A stretch of DNA of 64,000 bases, from contig DJOD01000064.1 of NCBI GenBank assembly GCA_002437115.1, positions 1 through 64,000 on the forward strand, in the 5' to 3' direction. The translations under genes and the position numbers were made by a program. This document shows positions 17,250 through 26,973 of this stretch, piece after piece. Each line of letters begins with the position of its first letter. Position 1 is the stretch's first letter. Source of the DNA: Prevotella sp. UBA6447 (lineage in GTDB: Bacteria; Bacteroidota; Bacteroidia; Bacteroidales; Bacteroidaceae). Below the pieces are notes generated by a model. That model was given only the letters and a program-made list of their open reading frames with translations. It searched no databases and was not told the origin of the DNA.

Positions 17250-19547
17250 ATGACGAAACTTACCGTCTTTAACCTTTCCAGAATCCTACGCGCATGGTTG
17301 CCCATGTGTCTGCTGCTCATCGCCTATGGCCTTAGCGCCCGTCCAAAGGCCAGGCCAAAAATCAAGGTGGCCTGTGTGGGCAACAGCATCACCTACGGAA
17401 CAGGCATACAGGATCGGGCACGCGATGCCTATCCTGCCCAGTTGCAACGTATGCTCGGCGACACCTACGAGGTGGGCAACTTCGGAAAACCGTCGGCCAC
17501 CCTCCTGGCCCATGGCCACAAGCCCTATTTCGCGCAACCGGAGTGGACAGCCGCCAAGGCTTTCAAGGGAGACATAGCCGTCATCCACCTGGGCATCAAC
17601 GACACGGACCCTCGTAACTGGCCCAACTATCGAGATGAGTTTGTTACCGATTATCTTCACCTCATCGACACCCTGCGCCAGGCCAACCCCCGCGTGCGCA
17701 TTCTGGTGGCACGCCTCACCCCTATCCGCCACGACCACTGGCGCTTCACATCGGGCACTAAGCTGTGGCACGACGAGATCCAGAAAGCCATCGAGACCGT
17801 GGCGCGCGTCAGTGGCGCAGAGCTCATCGACTTTCACGCGCCACTCTACCCCCACCCCGACTATAGCGTAGAGGGCATCCACCCCAATCCCGCCGGCGCG
17901 CGATTGCTGGCCCAAACGGCTTATAGTGGCATCACGGGCGACTACGGCGGTCTGCGGCTCTCGCCGCTCTACACCGATTACATGGTATTGCAACGCGGCC
18001 AGCGGCTCGACATACACGGCACCGCCAATGCCGGATCGGTCATTCACGTGACAGTGTCGGGCAAAAACCACCAAGGTCAGCTCATCACCCGCGAGGCAAC
18101 CGATACCACCGACAACCGAGGCAACTGGACAGTCTTCCTGAAACCCTTGACCAATACGAAGGCCGACTATACAATGACCGTGAGCTGCCAAGACCTGAAA
18201 GCCACCAAGACCAACCGCACCAACCACGATGCCAACAACGATAGCCTCTATTGGCCAGGGCTGGCCCCATGGTCGGAACAAGCCAACATGACCGTCGTCA
18301 AACGCCCTGTCGCTGTCACCAGAAGCAAGGGCGCGCCCACGTCATCCCTCACCTTTCACCACGTGGCCGCAGGTGAGGTGTGGCTCTGCTCTGGCCAGTC
18401 AAACATGGGATTCATGCTCAGCCAATCAGACACGGGCAACCGCGACATCCCGCAAGCTACTGACCCAGACCTACGCCTGTACAACATGCAGTGGCGGTGG
18501 GACACCTATGCCCAGCAATGGCCGCTCGCGGTGCTCGACTCGGTGGATCGGCTCGAATATTTCCAGCCCACCTCCTGGCAAACAGCCAAGCCCGAGAAAG
18601 TCGCACAATTCTCGGCCGTAGCCTATTATTTCGGCCGGATGCTGCGCGACAGCCTTCGCGTTCCCGTGGGACTGGTGTGCAACGCCGTTGGCGGGTCGCC
18701 CATCGAGTCGTGGATTGACCGCCAAACCCTTGAGACGCGCTTCCCGTCCATCCTGCAAAACTTCAATTGGAACGATTTCATACAGCCATGGGTGCGAAGC
18801 CGCGCCCTGGAAAACGTCGGAGCTGACACCACACGCCTCCGCCGTCACCCGTTCATGCCTGTCTATTGCTACGAGGCAGGTATTCTCCCGCTCTCGCAAT
18901 ATCCCATCAAAGGGGTGGTGTGGTACCAGGGCGAGAGCAACGCACACAACTTCGAGGCCCACGAAAAACTGTTCCCCTTGTTGGTAAGGAGCTGGCGACA
19001 TCATTGGCACAACCCGAAGCTGCCTTTCTACTATGTGCAGCTGTCGAGCCTCAACCGCCCGTCGTGGCCTTGGTTTCGCGACTCGCAACGAAGACTCATG
19101 CGCCTACCTCACACGGGCATGGTAGTGAGCACGGACTGTGGCGATTCGCTCGATGTGCACTACCATCACAAGCAGCCCATCGGCGAGCGCCTTGCGCGTT
19201 GGGCACTGGCACGCGACTACGGTCACGACCTCACCCCGTCGGGGCCGCTCTTCAACAGTGCGGTAAGAGAGGGCGACACCCTTGTGGTGAGCTTCCGTTA
19301 CGGGGAAGGGCTCACTACATCCGACGGCCAAGCCCCACGTACCTTCGAGATTGCACACGACGATGGCGTGTTCTACCCAGCTACGGCAACCATCCAAGGC
19401 AACCACGTGCGCCTCACCGCCCCAGGCGTGAAAGCGCCGCGCTACGTACGTTATGGCTGGCAACCTTTCACACGCGCCAACCTGGTGAATGCCGACAAGC
19501 TTCCAGCTTCGACTTTCCGCGCCAAGGCAATTGCCAAGAAGCACTAA
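17250..19547 (+). CDS. SGNH/GDSL hydrolase fused to sialate O-acetylesterase
   Basis: This 765-residue secreted protein joins two esterase domains. Residues about 38-225 form an SGNH hydrolase: GNSITYG with S46, HLGINDT, and a C-terminal EGIHPN, where Glu stands in place of the usual Asp before the His. Residues about 230-760 are a sialate O-acetylesterase domain: MVLQRG, CSGQSNM with the nucleophile Ser, and WYQGESN. It should remove O-acetyl groups from sialic acids, and perhaps other acetylated sugars, so that sialidases can act. The GH33 gene 2 kb upstream supports this. It converges on the phosphatase gene. Confidence 0.9.
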   Translation: MTKLTVFNLSRILRAWLPMCLLLIAYGLSARPKARPKIKVACVGNSITYGTGIQDRARDAYPAQLQRMLGDTYEVGNFGKPSATLLAHGHKPYFAQPEWTAAKAFKGDIAVIHLGINDTDPRNWPNYRDEFVTDYLHLIDTLRQANPRVRILVARLTPIRHDHWRFTSGTKLWHDEIQKAIETVARVSGAELIDFHAPLYPHPDYSVEGIHPNPAGARLLAQTAYSGITGDYGGLRLSPLYTDYMVLQRGQRLDIHGTANAGSVIHVTVSGKNHQGQLITREATDTTDNRGNWTVFLKPLTNTKADYTMTVSCQDLKATKTNRTNHDANNDSLYWPGLAPWSEQANMTVVKRPVAVTRSKGAPTSSLTFHHVAAGEVWLCSGQSNMGFMLSQSDTGNRDIPQATDPDLRLYNMQWRWDTYAQQWPLAVLDSVDRLEYFQPTSWQTAKPEKVAQFSAVAYYFGRMLRDSLRVPVGLVCNAVGGSPIESWIDRQTLETRFPSILQNFNWNDFIQPWVRSRALENVGADTTRLRRHPFMPVYCYEAGILPLSQYPIKGVVWYQGESNAHNFEAHEKLFPLLVRSWRHHWHNPKLPFYYVQLSSLNRPSWPWFRDSQRRLMRLPHTGMVVSTDCGDSLDVHYHHKQPIGERLARWALARDYGHDLTPSGPLFNSAVREGDTLVVSFRYGEGLTTSDGQAPRTFEIAHDDGVFYPATATIQGNHVRLTAPGVKAPRYVRYGWQPFTRANLVNADKLPASTFRAKAIAKKH

Positions 19548-19586
19548 AGGCACATGGACAAAGGTGGACGTAAAATCCAAAATTCC

Positions 19587-20033
19587 CTATCCCAGTAACA
19601 GTTGTGGCAAAGCCTTGCTGAGATCAGCATAAGTTTTCTCAAAATCGCCGGTATACCAAGGGTCAGCCACGTCACGCTGCTCACCCACGAGCGACATGAG
19701 CAAGCCCACCTTGTGGCAAGTGTCACGTATGCCAAGCATCTGCAACCACCGCAGGTTGTTCCTGTCCATGACCCATATACTGTCAAAATGGTCGTAGTCG
19801 GCCTGCGTGATTTGCCGGGCTTGCCTACGGCAAAAAGGCACACCATGCGCCCGCAGGCATCGTTTAGCCGGTGGGTACATATCATTGCCAATCTCTTCTG
19901 TGGATGTCGCCACACTGTCAATCTCGAAATCAGCCTCCCTGCCTGCATCCTTCACAAGCTTCTTCATGATGAACTCGGCCATAGGACTACGGCAAATGTT
20001 GCCATGGCACACAAAAAGTATTCGTTTTTTCAT
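19587..20033 (-). CDS. Low-molecular-weight protein-tyrosine phosphatase
   Basis: A 148-residue cytoplasmic phosphatase with the P-loop VCHGNICRSP (C9 nucleophile, R15) at the very N-terminus and the general acid in DPWYTG (D124). Family members dephosphorylate protein tyrosines, often on BY-kinases controlling capsule synthesis; no such kinase is in this window. I chose the ATG at 20033 because the P-loop normally lies within the first 15-20 residues, although the frame is open to 20165. It lies downstream of the hexosaminidase gene on the same strand, with a hairpin between. Confidence 0.92.
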   Translation of the reverse strand: MKKRILFVCHGNICRSPMAEFIMKKLVKDAGREADFEIDSVATSTEEIGNDMYPPAKRCLRAHGVPFCRRQARQITQADYDHFDSIWVMDRNNLRWLQMLGIRDTCHKVGLLMSLVGEQRDVADPWYTGDFEKTYADLSKALPQLLLG

Positions 20034-20114
20034 ATTTTTATTTCTGTTCATTGACGCGCCAACCCCATCTCCATGCATGATGTTGCCCATCGAGACGGCA
20101 TTGGCAGCAAGAAA

Positions 20115-20163
20115 GTCACGTCCTGCTCGCTTCGCGCTCCATGCGCAGCGATCAGGACGTGAC
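20115..20163 (-). terminator. Possible terminator of the hexosaminidase gene
   Basis: GTCACGTCCTG (20115-20125) pairs with CAGGACGTGAC (20153-20163) around a 27-base loop just past the hexosaminidase stop. The loop is long and the T-tract weak. Confidence 0.5.
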
Positions 20164-20197
20164 ATATTTATAAGTGTTGTCGTGCGAGCATCTCAGT

Positions 20198-22180
20198 TCA
20201 CTCGACGGATTCAGCGGTCAGATTGGTGACCTGGCTGCGGAACTGTCCGGCCAGCTTGAGGGGGAACACCAACGTGCGGAGGTAGTACATGGTTCCCCGC
20301 TCTCCAAAGCTCAGTTTCTTCACCCCCAGTGTCTCCACAGACTTTCCGTTGACGAAGAGTGTCGTTTGCTCCTTATCGCCACGGATGGCCACATGAGCCT
20401 TTTCCCCAGGATAGAACTGGTAGTTGAAATGGTTGAGATAGCCATCGCGGCTGTAGCCCAACATTCCCGACACGGGATCAGCGAGATAGAATGTTGTGGC
20501 GCCATCGGTAAAAAGAACCGTTCCCTTGTCTTCTGGTTGGGCATTGATGTCGAAGCTAACCTCATAGTTCCATCCGATGTTGTCGATGGGCAGTTTGTCT
20601 CCCGGTTTTACCTCGGCAACTTGCAATTTGCCTGTGGGATGGTGGCCGGCATAGTTGACACCAGGAGCCTCGCGCACGCCCTTCGCCTGTCGCTCAAAGT
20701 CAGCCCAGGGCAGCCGCGTTGCTGAGGCCGTCCACATCTTCGTGGCCAGCGTTCGGATGGCAGGCATGCAACGGTAGTGGATGTCCTGATCAGTCACGCC
20801 ATTCCCCACGATGTCGTTCCACACCGCGAACGAGCCGCCCTTGACCTGCGGATGTCGCTCGGGAAACTGCATGCCGCCAATGTTGGCAGGTGTCCAACCC
20901 TCATAGAGCCACTTACAGTTGAGGTAGTCGTAGTAGTAGCCAGCCTTCGGCACGATGTAGACATAGCCGTCCGGGATGGACACCACATCGTAGCCCAGTT
21001 TCACCATGGAGTCGGGGTCGGCGTAACCGTTGCTCCAAAGGTCCATCAGCACATTCTTGACCTTTATGGGTGTCTGGCCCTTGGCGTGAGTCAGCGAGCC
21101 CCATATCTTGGCCTTTTTGCCATACCCCTCCACCGTGCGGATGTAGCGGTCGGTCAGAGCGCGGAACTTCTCCACGACCTCCGGGTCGGCATTGGAATAC
21201 TCGTCTGTGCCGATATGCATGTATTTTCCACGGAAGACAGGGTTGGGACCATCGAGATACTCCTTAAAGAGCCCGTCGAGAAACTTGTAGGTCTCTGGGT
21301 TGAAGAGATCGAAATGATCCATGCCATATTTCTTGCTGCCGAGTTCAGGCTTGTAATGGGTGAAGGCGAGCACGTGTGCGGGCATGTCAATCTCGGGTAT
21401 GATTTCAACGCCGAGACTGTCAGCAAGTTCCTGCAGCTCGATGAACTCGCGCTTGGTGTAATAGCCATCGCGAGCAGCCAGGCCAGGATAGGTGTCACAC
21501 TCCATGCGGAAAGCGGCATAAGTCTTGTCCCAGGAGCCATCAAAAAACTGCTTGAAGCCGTTGTCGTTGAGATGGACCTGCAGGACGTTCATCTTGTAGT
21601 AAGACAAGATGCGGACATAGTCGCGTAGCATCGACATGGGCAGGAATTTGCGCCCCGCATCGAGGAAGGCTCCACGATAGCTGTAGTCGGGCCAGTCGCG
21701 CACGGTGCCCATAGGCAGGCTCTTGCCCTTCGAGTGGTCGAGCATCTGCAGGAGGGTGCGTGTGCCCCAGTAGAGGCCCTTGGCCGTCGGGGCCGTAATC
21801 GTGACGCGGTCGGTCACGGAGAGCGTGTAACCCTCAGCGCCCAGGGCCTTGTCTTTCTTGATTTCGAGATAGATGTCGCCAGCTTGGGTCTTGTTGCGCT
21901 GGGGCAGCTGCACCTCCATGCCCAGCGATTTCTTCAGGTCGCTGGCCAAGATGCGGGCCACCTCCAGCACCTTGGCGCTGTTGGTGTCTTTCTTGATGAC
22001 AACACAAGGCTTCAGCGAAGCCACCTGGTTGTCGATCGTGGCGAAGGTCAAGAAGCCCTCGCCACCCTTCCAGCTCTTGAGCTCGGGGATGACAAATGGT
22101 TTTTCGTTAGCCGCAGAGACGGGATGCGGCACAATCGATGCCAAGAGGCAATACGCCGCAAGAATGGTTTTCTTTATCAT
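20198..22180 (-). CDS. GH20 beta-N-acetylhexosaminidase, secreted
   Basis: This 660-residue enzyme has a signal peptide, an N-terminal GH20 accessory domain (about 30-160), the catalytic barrel with the conserved RGAFLDAGR start (169-177), and the catalytic Asp-Glu pair in HIGTDEY (D326, E327). A C-terminal region of about 150 residues resembles a jelly-roll glycan-binding domain. It should remove terminal GlcNAc or GalNAc through substrate-assisted catalysis. It lies 24 bases downstream of the GH95 fucosidase gene, so the two are probably one operon for fucosylated host glycans. Confidence 0.93.
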   Translation of the reverse strand: MIKKTILAAYCLLASIVPHPVSAANEKPFVIPELKSWKGGEGFLTFATIDNQVASLKPCVVIKKDTNSAKVLEVARILASDLKKSLGMEVQLPQRNKTQAGDIYLEIKKDKALGAEGYTLSVTDRVTITAPTAKGLYWGTRTLLQMLDHSKGKSLPMGTVRDWPDYSYRGAFLDAGRKFLPMSMLRDYVRILSYYKMNVLQVHLNDNGFKQFFDGSWDKTYAAFRMECDTYPGLAARDGYYTKREFIELQELADSLGVEIIPEIDMPAHVLAFTHYKPELGSKKYGMDHFDLFNPETYKFLDGLFKEYLDGPNPVFRGKYMHIGTDEYSNADPEVVEKFRALTDRYIRTVEGYGKKAKIWGSLTHAKGQTPIKVKNVLMDLWSNGYADPDSMVKLGYDVVSIPDGYVYIVPKAGYYYDYLNCKWLYEGWTPANIGGMQFPERHPQVKGGSFAVWNDIVGNGVTDQDIHYRCMPAIRTLATKMWTASATRLPWADFERQAKGVREAPGVNYAGHHPTGKLQVAEVKPGDKLPIDNIGWNYEVSFDINAQPEDKGTVLFTDGATTFYLADPVSGMLGYSRDGYLNHFNYQFYPGEKAHVAIRGDKEQTTLFVNGKSVETLGVKKLSFGERGTMYYLRTLVFPLKLAGQFRSQVTNLTAESVE

Positions 22181-22204
22181 GTATTAGGTATTAGTGTGTG
22201 TTCC

Positions 22205-24640
22205 TTATTTTGCCAGTAGCTTTCCGTCCCGCAGACAGATGATGGCCGCTTTGCCTTTCGCCAGCGCGACGGGGAGCGCCTGCCGGCCGTAACGCACGAG
22301 GCACGGCGCACCGCTGTGCGAGCGGATGCGGGCATCGGCGAGCTGGCCGCCATGCCACGTGATGTCCACCTCGAAGTTGCCACGGGCGCGAAGGCCTTTC
22401 ACCTGACCGTCAGCCCAGGCGTCGGGCAAGGCCGGGAGGAGATGGACATCGCCATCCTGGCTCTGCAACAGCATCTCCGTGACACCTGCCGTACCACCGA
22501 AGTTGCCGTCGATCTGGAAAGGCGGATGCAGGTCCCAGAGGTTGTCGGCCGTGCCGTTCTTGAGCAGGTTTCTATAGAGCTTGTAGGCGTGGTTGCCGTC
22601 GAGCAGGCGCGCCCAGAGGTTGAGTTTCCAGCCCATGCTCCATCCTGTGGCGCCATCGCCACGATGCTCCAGCACCACCTTGGCCGCCTCGGCCAGCTCA
22701 GGCGTGTGCGCCCAGCTGACCGTGTGGCCCGGGTGGAGGCCAAAGAGATGGTTGACGTGGCGGTGCTCATCCGTGGGGTCGTCGATGTCGCGGCTCCATT
22801 CCATGAGCTGCCCGTAGCGCCCGATGCGGTAAGGGGGCATGTGCCGCAGGATGTCTTGCCATTGGCTGGCCTCCTCGGCATCGACGTCGAGCGTGTTGGC
22901 GGCCTCTACCGCGTCGGTGAGCAACTCGCGCACCACGGCTTGGCAGAACGTGGCGCCGTCGTCGACGATGCCGTGCTCAGGCGAGGTGCTGGGAGCCACG
23001 GTGTAGGATCCATCGGCCTTATGCCACAGGAAGTCCTGGCAGAACAGTGCGGCGCCCCGGATGATGGGGTAGGCTTCTCGACGGAGCCAAGTCGTGTCGC
23101 GACTGAAGGTGTAGAGGTCGTAGACTTGTGCGGCCAGCCAAGGACCGGCGACAGGCGACAGGTTCCACGACATGTCGCGGTCGCGCAAGGGGGCAGTAAA
23201 GCCGAAAGGATTGGCCGATATGGAGGCCGTCCAGCCTCGCGCACCATAATAGGAGCGCGCCGTGACGGCACCAGGCTTCACCAGTGAGCGCACATAGTCG
23301 ACAAAGGGTTGTGCGCACTCCTGCAAGCCGTCTTGCATCACGGGCCAATAGTTCATCTGGATGTTGATGTTGTTGTGGTAGTCGGCATGCCAAGGGGCAT
23401 CCATGTTGGCCAGCCAGAGGCCTTGCAGGTTGGCCGGGAGGTTGCCTGCCCGCGATGAGGCGATGAGCAGGTAACGGCCATACTGGAAGTAGAGCGCCTC
23501 CAGATAGGGGTCGGGGCTGCCCTTGCGATAGTCGGCCAGGCGCTGGGGAGTGGTCTTGCCGTCTGCCGATGAAGGCGATGACGACGGGGCGGTCTCACCG
23601 TTCAGCACCAGGCTGACACGCGAGAAGATGGGACGGTAGTCGGCCAGGTGGCGGTCCAGCAGTCGCTTGTAGCTCATTCCCTTGGCCGCCTTCATCCACT
23701 GCTGCGTGGTCAGGCTCGGGTTGACTCCCACATAGGCCTTCGGGTCATTGAAGTCGGGGTCGAAGTTCATTTTGTAGTCGGTGTCGGCCGTGAGGATAAA
23801 CTCCACCTCGTCGGCTCCCTCCACACGCAGGTAAGGCTGGCCGTCGCGCACGACCCGTCCTCCCTTGTGGCGCATGGCCACACGCACCGTGAGCTTCATG
23901 TCGTTGTTGAAGAGTGTGCCAAGGTAGAGCAGTTCGTCGCCCTCGACACGCACCGTGGGGCCATATCCTTCCCACGTGGGCAGATAGCGCAGGGTGAGGT
24001 TCTGCATGCCTTTCTTGTCGGCCCTGTAACGCATGACGAGCACATTGTCGGGATGGGAGCAGAACGTCTCGCGCTCATAACGCACGCCACCGGAGGTGAA
24101 CGCCACACGCGTCAGGGCAGAGTCGAGCGACAAGGTGCGGCTGTAGCTGCCCTCGTCACAGCGCGTAAGCCCCGTGGCCACACGCAGTTCGCCCAGCGTA
24201 GTGTAATTGCCGAAGCGCCACTCAGCCTCGTCGCGACGCTCATACGAGGCCGTGCCGTTCATGTCGTTGGCGGTCAGTTGGGCCGCCTGGGCCGAGTCGC
24301 CACGGGCGAAAGCGTCGCGAATCTGGCGAAGGGCCTCGGTAGCCTGCTTGTTGACATCCCAATAGTGTGCGGCACCCTTCTTGGTGCCAGGGCCACCGTT
24401 CCAGAGGGATATCTCGTTGAGTGAGAGATGCTCGGTGCCGACGCTGCCGAAGACCGACGCTCCGATGCTGCCGTTGCCGAGAGGGAGGGAGCGCCGTTCC
24501 CACTGAGGATCGACCGCATGGTCGGGATGATACTCACCCGGCTCGGGTGCGGGTTGGGTGAAACGCACGTGCAAAGGGCGCTGTGCCTGGGAGGTCATAG
24601 TTCCAGCCAACAATATGAGGCTGAGAATGAGTTTGTTCAT
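22205..24640 (-). CDS. GH95 alpha-L-fucosidase, secreted
   Basis: An 811-residue protein with a short signal peptide. The N-terminal GH95 signature [15 protein letters not shown], then [10 protein letters not shown], and the barrel motifs [21 protein letters not shown] and [14 protein letters not shown] are typical of GH95, an inverting family that mostly removes alpha-1,2-fucose from H-antigen-type glycans. Late motifs [11 protein letters not shown] and [17 protein letters not shown] complete the match. It is the first gene of an apparent two-gene operon with GH20. A TATCTTTG -7 motif lies at 24685-24692 on the minus strand. Some GH95 members act on L-galactose instead, but fucose fits the context. 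Confidence 0.93.
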   Translation of the reverse strand: MNKLILSLILLAGTMTSQAQRPLHVRFTQPAPEPGEYHPDHAVDPQWERRSLPLGNGSIGASVFGSVGTEHLSLNEISLWNGGPGTKKGAAHYWDVNKQATEALRQIRDAFARGDSAQAAQLTANDMNGTASYERRDEAEWRFGNYTTLGELRVATGLTRCDEGSYSRTLSLDSALTRVAFTSGGVRYERETFCSHPDNVLVMRYRADKKGMQNLTLRYLPTWEGYGPTVRVEGDELLYLGTLFNNDMKLTVRVAMRHKGGRVVRDGQPYLRVEGADEVEFILTADTDYKMNFDPDFNDPKAYVGVNPSLTTQQWMKAAKGMSYKRLLDRHLADYRPIFSRVSLVLNGETAPSSSPSSADGKTTPQRLADYRKGSPDPYLEALYFQYGRYLLIASSRAGNLPANLQGLWLANMDAPWHADYHNNINIQMNYWPVMQDGLQECAQPFVDYVRSLVKPGAVTARSYYGARGWTASISANPFGFTAPLRDRDMSWNLSPVAGPWLAAQVYDLYTFSRDTTWLRREAYPIIRGAALFCQDFLWHKADGSYTVAPSTSPEHGIVDDGATFCQAVVRELLTDAVEAANTLDVDAEEASQWQDILRHMPPYRIGRYGQLMEWSRDIDDPTDEHRHVNHLFGLHPGHTVSWAHTPELAEAAKVVLEHRGDGATGWSMGWKLNLWARLLDGNHAYKLYRNLLKNGTADNLWDLHPPFQIDGNFGGTAGVTEMLLQSQDGDVHLLPALPDAWADGQVKGLRARGNFEVDITWHGGQLADARIRSHSGAPCLVRYGRQALPVALAKGKAAIICLRDGKLLAK

Positions 24641-25054
24641 AATGGATTGCGGTTGATTGATAGGTATTGTGCTTCTTGCTGGCGCAAAGATACGAAATAA
24701 GATTCGAACGACGACTCTTTTGCGGGGTTCTTTTCACGAGAAATAAGAAGTGGGGCCACTTTGACATCTCCTTTTGCGTACCGATGCCCCTCTTGATGTG
24801 CGCCTGGTGATAATGCTCTTTCTGTCAGCAGAATCCTCTTCTCCGTGACCCCATGTACGTAAAAAGCCTATTTTAATAACATTATGCGATTAAAAACAGG
24901 ATATATAGAGCGTTAAGAAATCTAAAAATAGAGACGAAATTACAATTTGTTAAGTAGTGAAGCTACAGACGTTACAATTTAACACCATAGGCACTGTTAT
25001 CGCAAACAATTTGAAAGTTTTTATAAATAAATATATCAAAAGGTAAGTTAACAA
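24641..25054. other. Intergenic region between divergent GH95 and glnB genes
   Basis: No supported gene. The left part holds the GH95 -7 element at 24685-24692. The rest, especially 24870-25054, is strongly AT-rich and leads into the glnB promoter. Confidence 0.6.
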
Positions 25055-25085
25055 TTGTTTTAACTTACTTTTTGCTATATCTTTG
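25042..25085 (+). promoter_or_regulatory. glnB-amtB promoter with overlapping inverted repeat
   Basis: TTG at 25055-25057, 20 bases, TATCTTTG at 25078-25085. GTAAGTTA (25043-25050) and TAACTTAC (25061-25068) form an inverted repeat centred on the -33 element. Such a placement suits an operator for a nitrogen-responsive regulator, but the regulator is not known. A roughly 130-base leader follows. Confidence 0.65.
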
Positions 25086-25219
25086 CAGTCGAAACGAATC
25101 ATATCGTTAGTTCTTTCGACAATAAACGGACAATATGACAAGCGAAGCTTCAACCGACCAACAATCGGTACACGACATGAGAAAACATAGTATTCACAAT
25201 AAATAAGGAGAGATTAAAC

Positions 25220-25576
25220 ATGAAAAAGATTGAAGCCATCATCCGCAAGACCAAGTTCGAGGATGTGAAAGAGGCGCTTCTCGCCGCCGACATCGAGTGG
25301 TTCTCTTACTATGACGTGAGGGGCGAGGGCAAGATGCGACAGGCCCGCATCTACCGTGGTGTGATGTACGACACCAGTAGCATTGAGCGCGTGCTGCTCA
25401 ACATTGTGGTACGCGACAAGAATGTGGAGAAGACCATCAAGGCCGTGCAGGGAGCCGCACAGACTGGCGAGATTGGCGACGGCCGCATCTTCGTCATTCC
25501 CGTGGAAGACACCATCCGCATTCGCACAGGCGAGCGCGGTGACATCGCGCTCTACAACGCCGAGCAAGAGAAATAG
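25220..25576 (+). CDS. glnB: P-II nitrogen regulatory protein (GlnB/GlnK)
   Basis: A 118-residue protein matching P-II along its whole length: MKKIEAIIRK start, T-loop at about 37-54 with tyrosines at 45 and 50, GEIGDGRIF and the end RIRTGERGD, which binds ATP/2-oxoglutarate. P-II senses nitrogen and carbon state and can plug AmtB. Its position 34 bases before amtB marks it as a GlnK-like partner of that channel. The T-loop (GEGKMRQARIYRG) differs from the proteobacterial one, so uridylylation at Y50 is uncertain. Confidence 0.95.
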   Translation: MKKIEAIIRKTKFEDVKEALLAADIEWFSYYDVRGEGKMRQARIYRGVMYDTSSIERVLLNIVVRDKNVEKTIKAVQGAAQTGEIGDGRIFVIPVEDTIRIRTGERGDIALYNAEQEK

Positions 25577-25610
25577 TTTCCCCGATTGTTGAACATTAAA
25601 GGTAAAGATT

Positions 25611-26867
25611 ATGAGTGTACAGGATTTAGGAATATCATTGGATACCGTGTGGATGTTGCTTGCGGCCATGCTGGTTTTCTTCATGCAGCCAGGATTCGCC
25701 CTGTGTGAAGCGGGTTTCACGCGGAGCAAGAACACGGCCAACATATTGTTCAAGAACTTCGTCGACTTCATGATTGGCTCCATCCTTTTCTGGTTTGTGG
25801 GGTTCGGCTTCATGTTTGGAAGCGACGGTGCGGGCTTCATCGGCATGCCCAACTTCGGCGACCTATCGTTCTACAAGAGCAACCTGCCCACGGAGGGCTT
25901 CCTGATTTTCGAAACGGTGTTCTGCGCCACCAGCGCCACCATCGTGTCGGGCGCCATGGCCGAACGCACCAAGTTCTCCATGTATTGCGTCTACTCGTTC
26001 TTCATCTCGCTGCTCATCTACCCCATTGAGGGTCATTGGACATGGGGAGGCGGCTGGCTGATGAACGCCGACCCGTCATCGTTCATCATGAGCACTTTTG
26101 GTGCCACGTTCCACGACTTTGCCGGTTCAGCCATCGTCCACTCCGTGGGTGGCGTGCTGGCCCTGGTGGGCGCCATCTGCCTGGGCCCGCGCCTCGGCAA
26201 GTACCGCAACGGAAAGAGCAATGCCATTCCAGGCCACAACCTGATGGCAGCAGCCTTGGGCGTGTTTATCCTGTGGTTCGGCTGGTTCGGGTTCAACCCT
26301 GGCTCGCAGCTCGCCGCCTCGGGTGAGACCAACCGTGTGGCCATCAGCCATGTGTTCCTCACCACCAACCTCGCTGCCGTGGCAGGCGGCCTTGGCACCA
26401 TGTTCACCTCTTGGATTAAGTATGGCAAACCCTCCTTCTCGCTGACGCTCAACGGCATCCTCGCCGGCTTGGTGGCCATCACCGCCGGATGCGACCTCGT
26501 GAGCCCGCTCGGGGCAGTGATCATCGGCCTGCTGGCTGGCATTATCCTGGTGTTCTCCATCGAGTTCATTGATGTCAAGTTGCATATAGACGACCCTGTG
26601 GGCGCCAGCTCCGTACACGGCGTGTGCGGCATCTTCGGAACGCTCATGACGGGGCTGCTCGCCGTCGACTCGGGAGCCTTCTACGGCCACGGCTTCGGCT
26701 TCTTCGGCGCACAATGCTTTGGCATCCTCTGCATTGACGCGTGGGCAGCCGTGACAGGCATCATCCTCTTCTACGGCATCAAAAAGATTGTTGGTCTCCG
26801 GGTAGACAAGCGCATCGAGGAAGAAGGTCTCGACATCTACGAGCACGGAGAGAGCTGCTACAACTAA
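25611..26867 (+). CDS. amtB: Ammonium transporter (Amt family)
   Basis: The 418-residue protein has the family's roughly 11 membrane segments. Key motifs are MQPGFALCEAGFTRSKN near the start, the twin pore histidines in HDFAGSAIVH and in SSVHGVCG, and GCDLVSP. It imports ammonium across the inner membrane under nitrogen limitation and is regulated by direct P-II binding; glnB is immediately upstream. A porin-like gene follows about 105 bases later on the same strand, with no terminator between. Confidence 0.95.
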   Translation: MSVQDLGISLDTVWMLLAAMLVFFMQPGFALCEAGFTRSKNTANILFKNFVDFMIGSILFWFVGFGFMFGSDGAGFIGMPNFGDLSFYKSNLPTEGFLIFETVFCATSATIVSGAMAERTKFSMYCVYSFFISLLIYPIEGHWTWGGGWLMNADPSSFIMSTFGATFHDFAGSAIVHSVGGVLALVGAICLGPRLGKYRNGKSNAIPGHNLMAAALGVFILWFGWFGFNPGSQLAASGETNRVAISHVFLTTNLAAVAGGLGTMFTSWIKYGKPSFSLTLNGILAGLVAITAGCDLVSPLGAVIIGLLAGIILVFSIEFIDVKLHIDDPVGASSVHGVCGIFGTLMTGLLAVDSGAFYGHGFGFFGAQCFGILCIDAWAAVTGIILFYGIKKIVGLRVDKRIEEEGLDIYEHGESCYN

Positions 26868-26973
26868 GGCAAGAGACACAGCGATGTTCGGGAGCCTCAG
26901 CAAGTTTCCCCTTTCGAGAACAGGGGTTGCCGAGCATCGCTTCACCATCATGTCAAACCAAAAGAATAGCATT

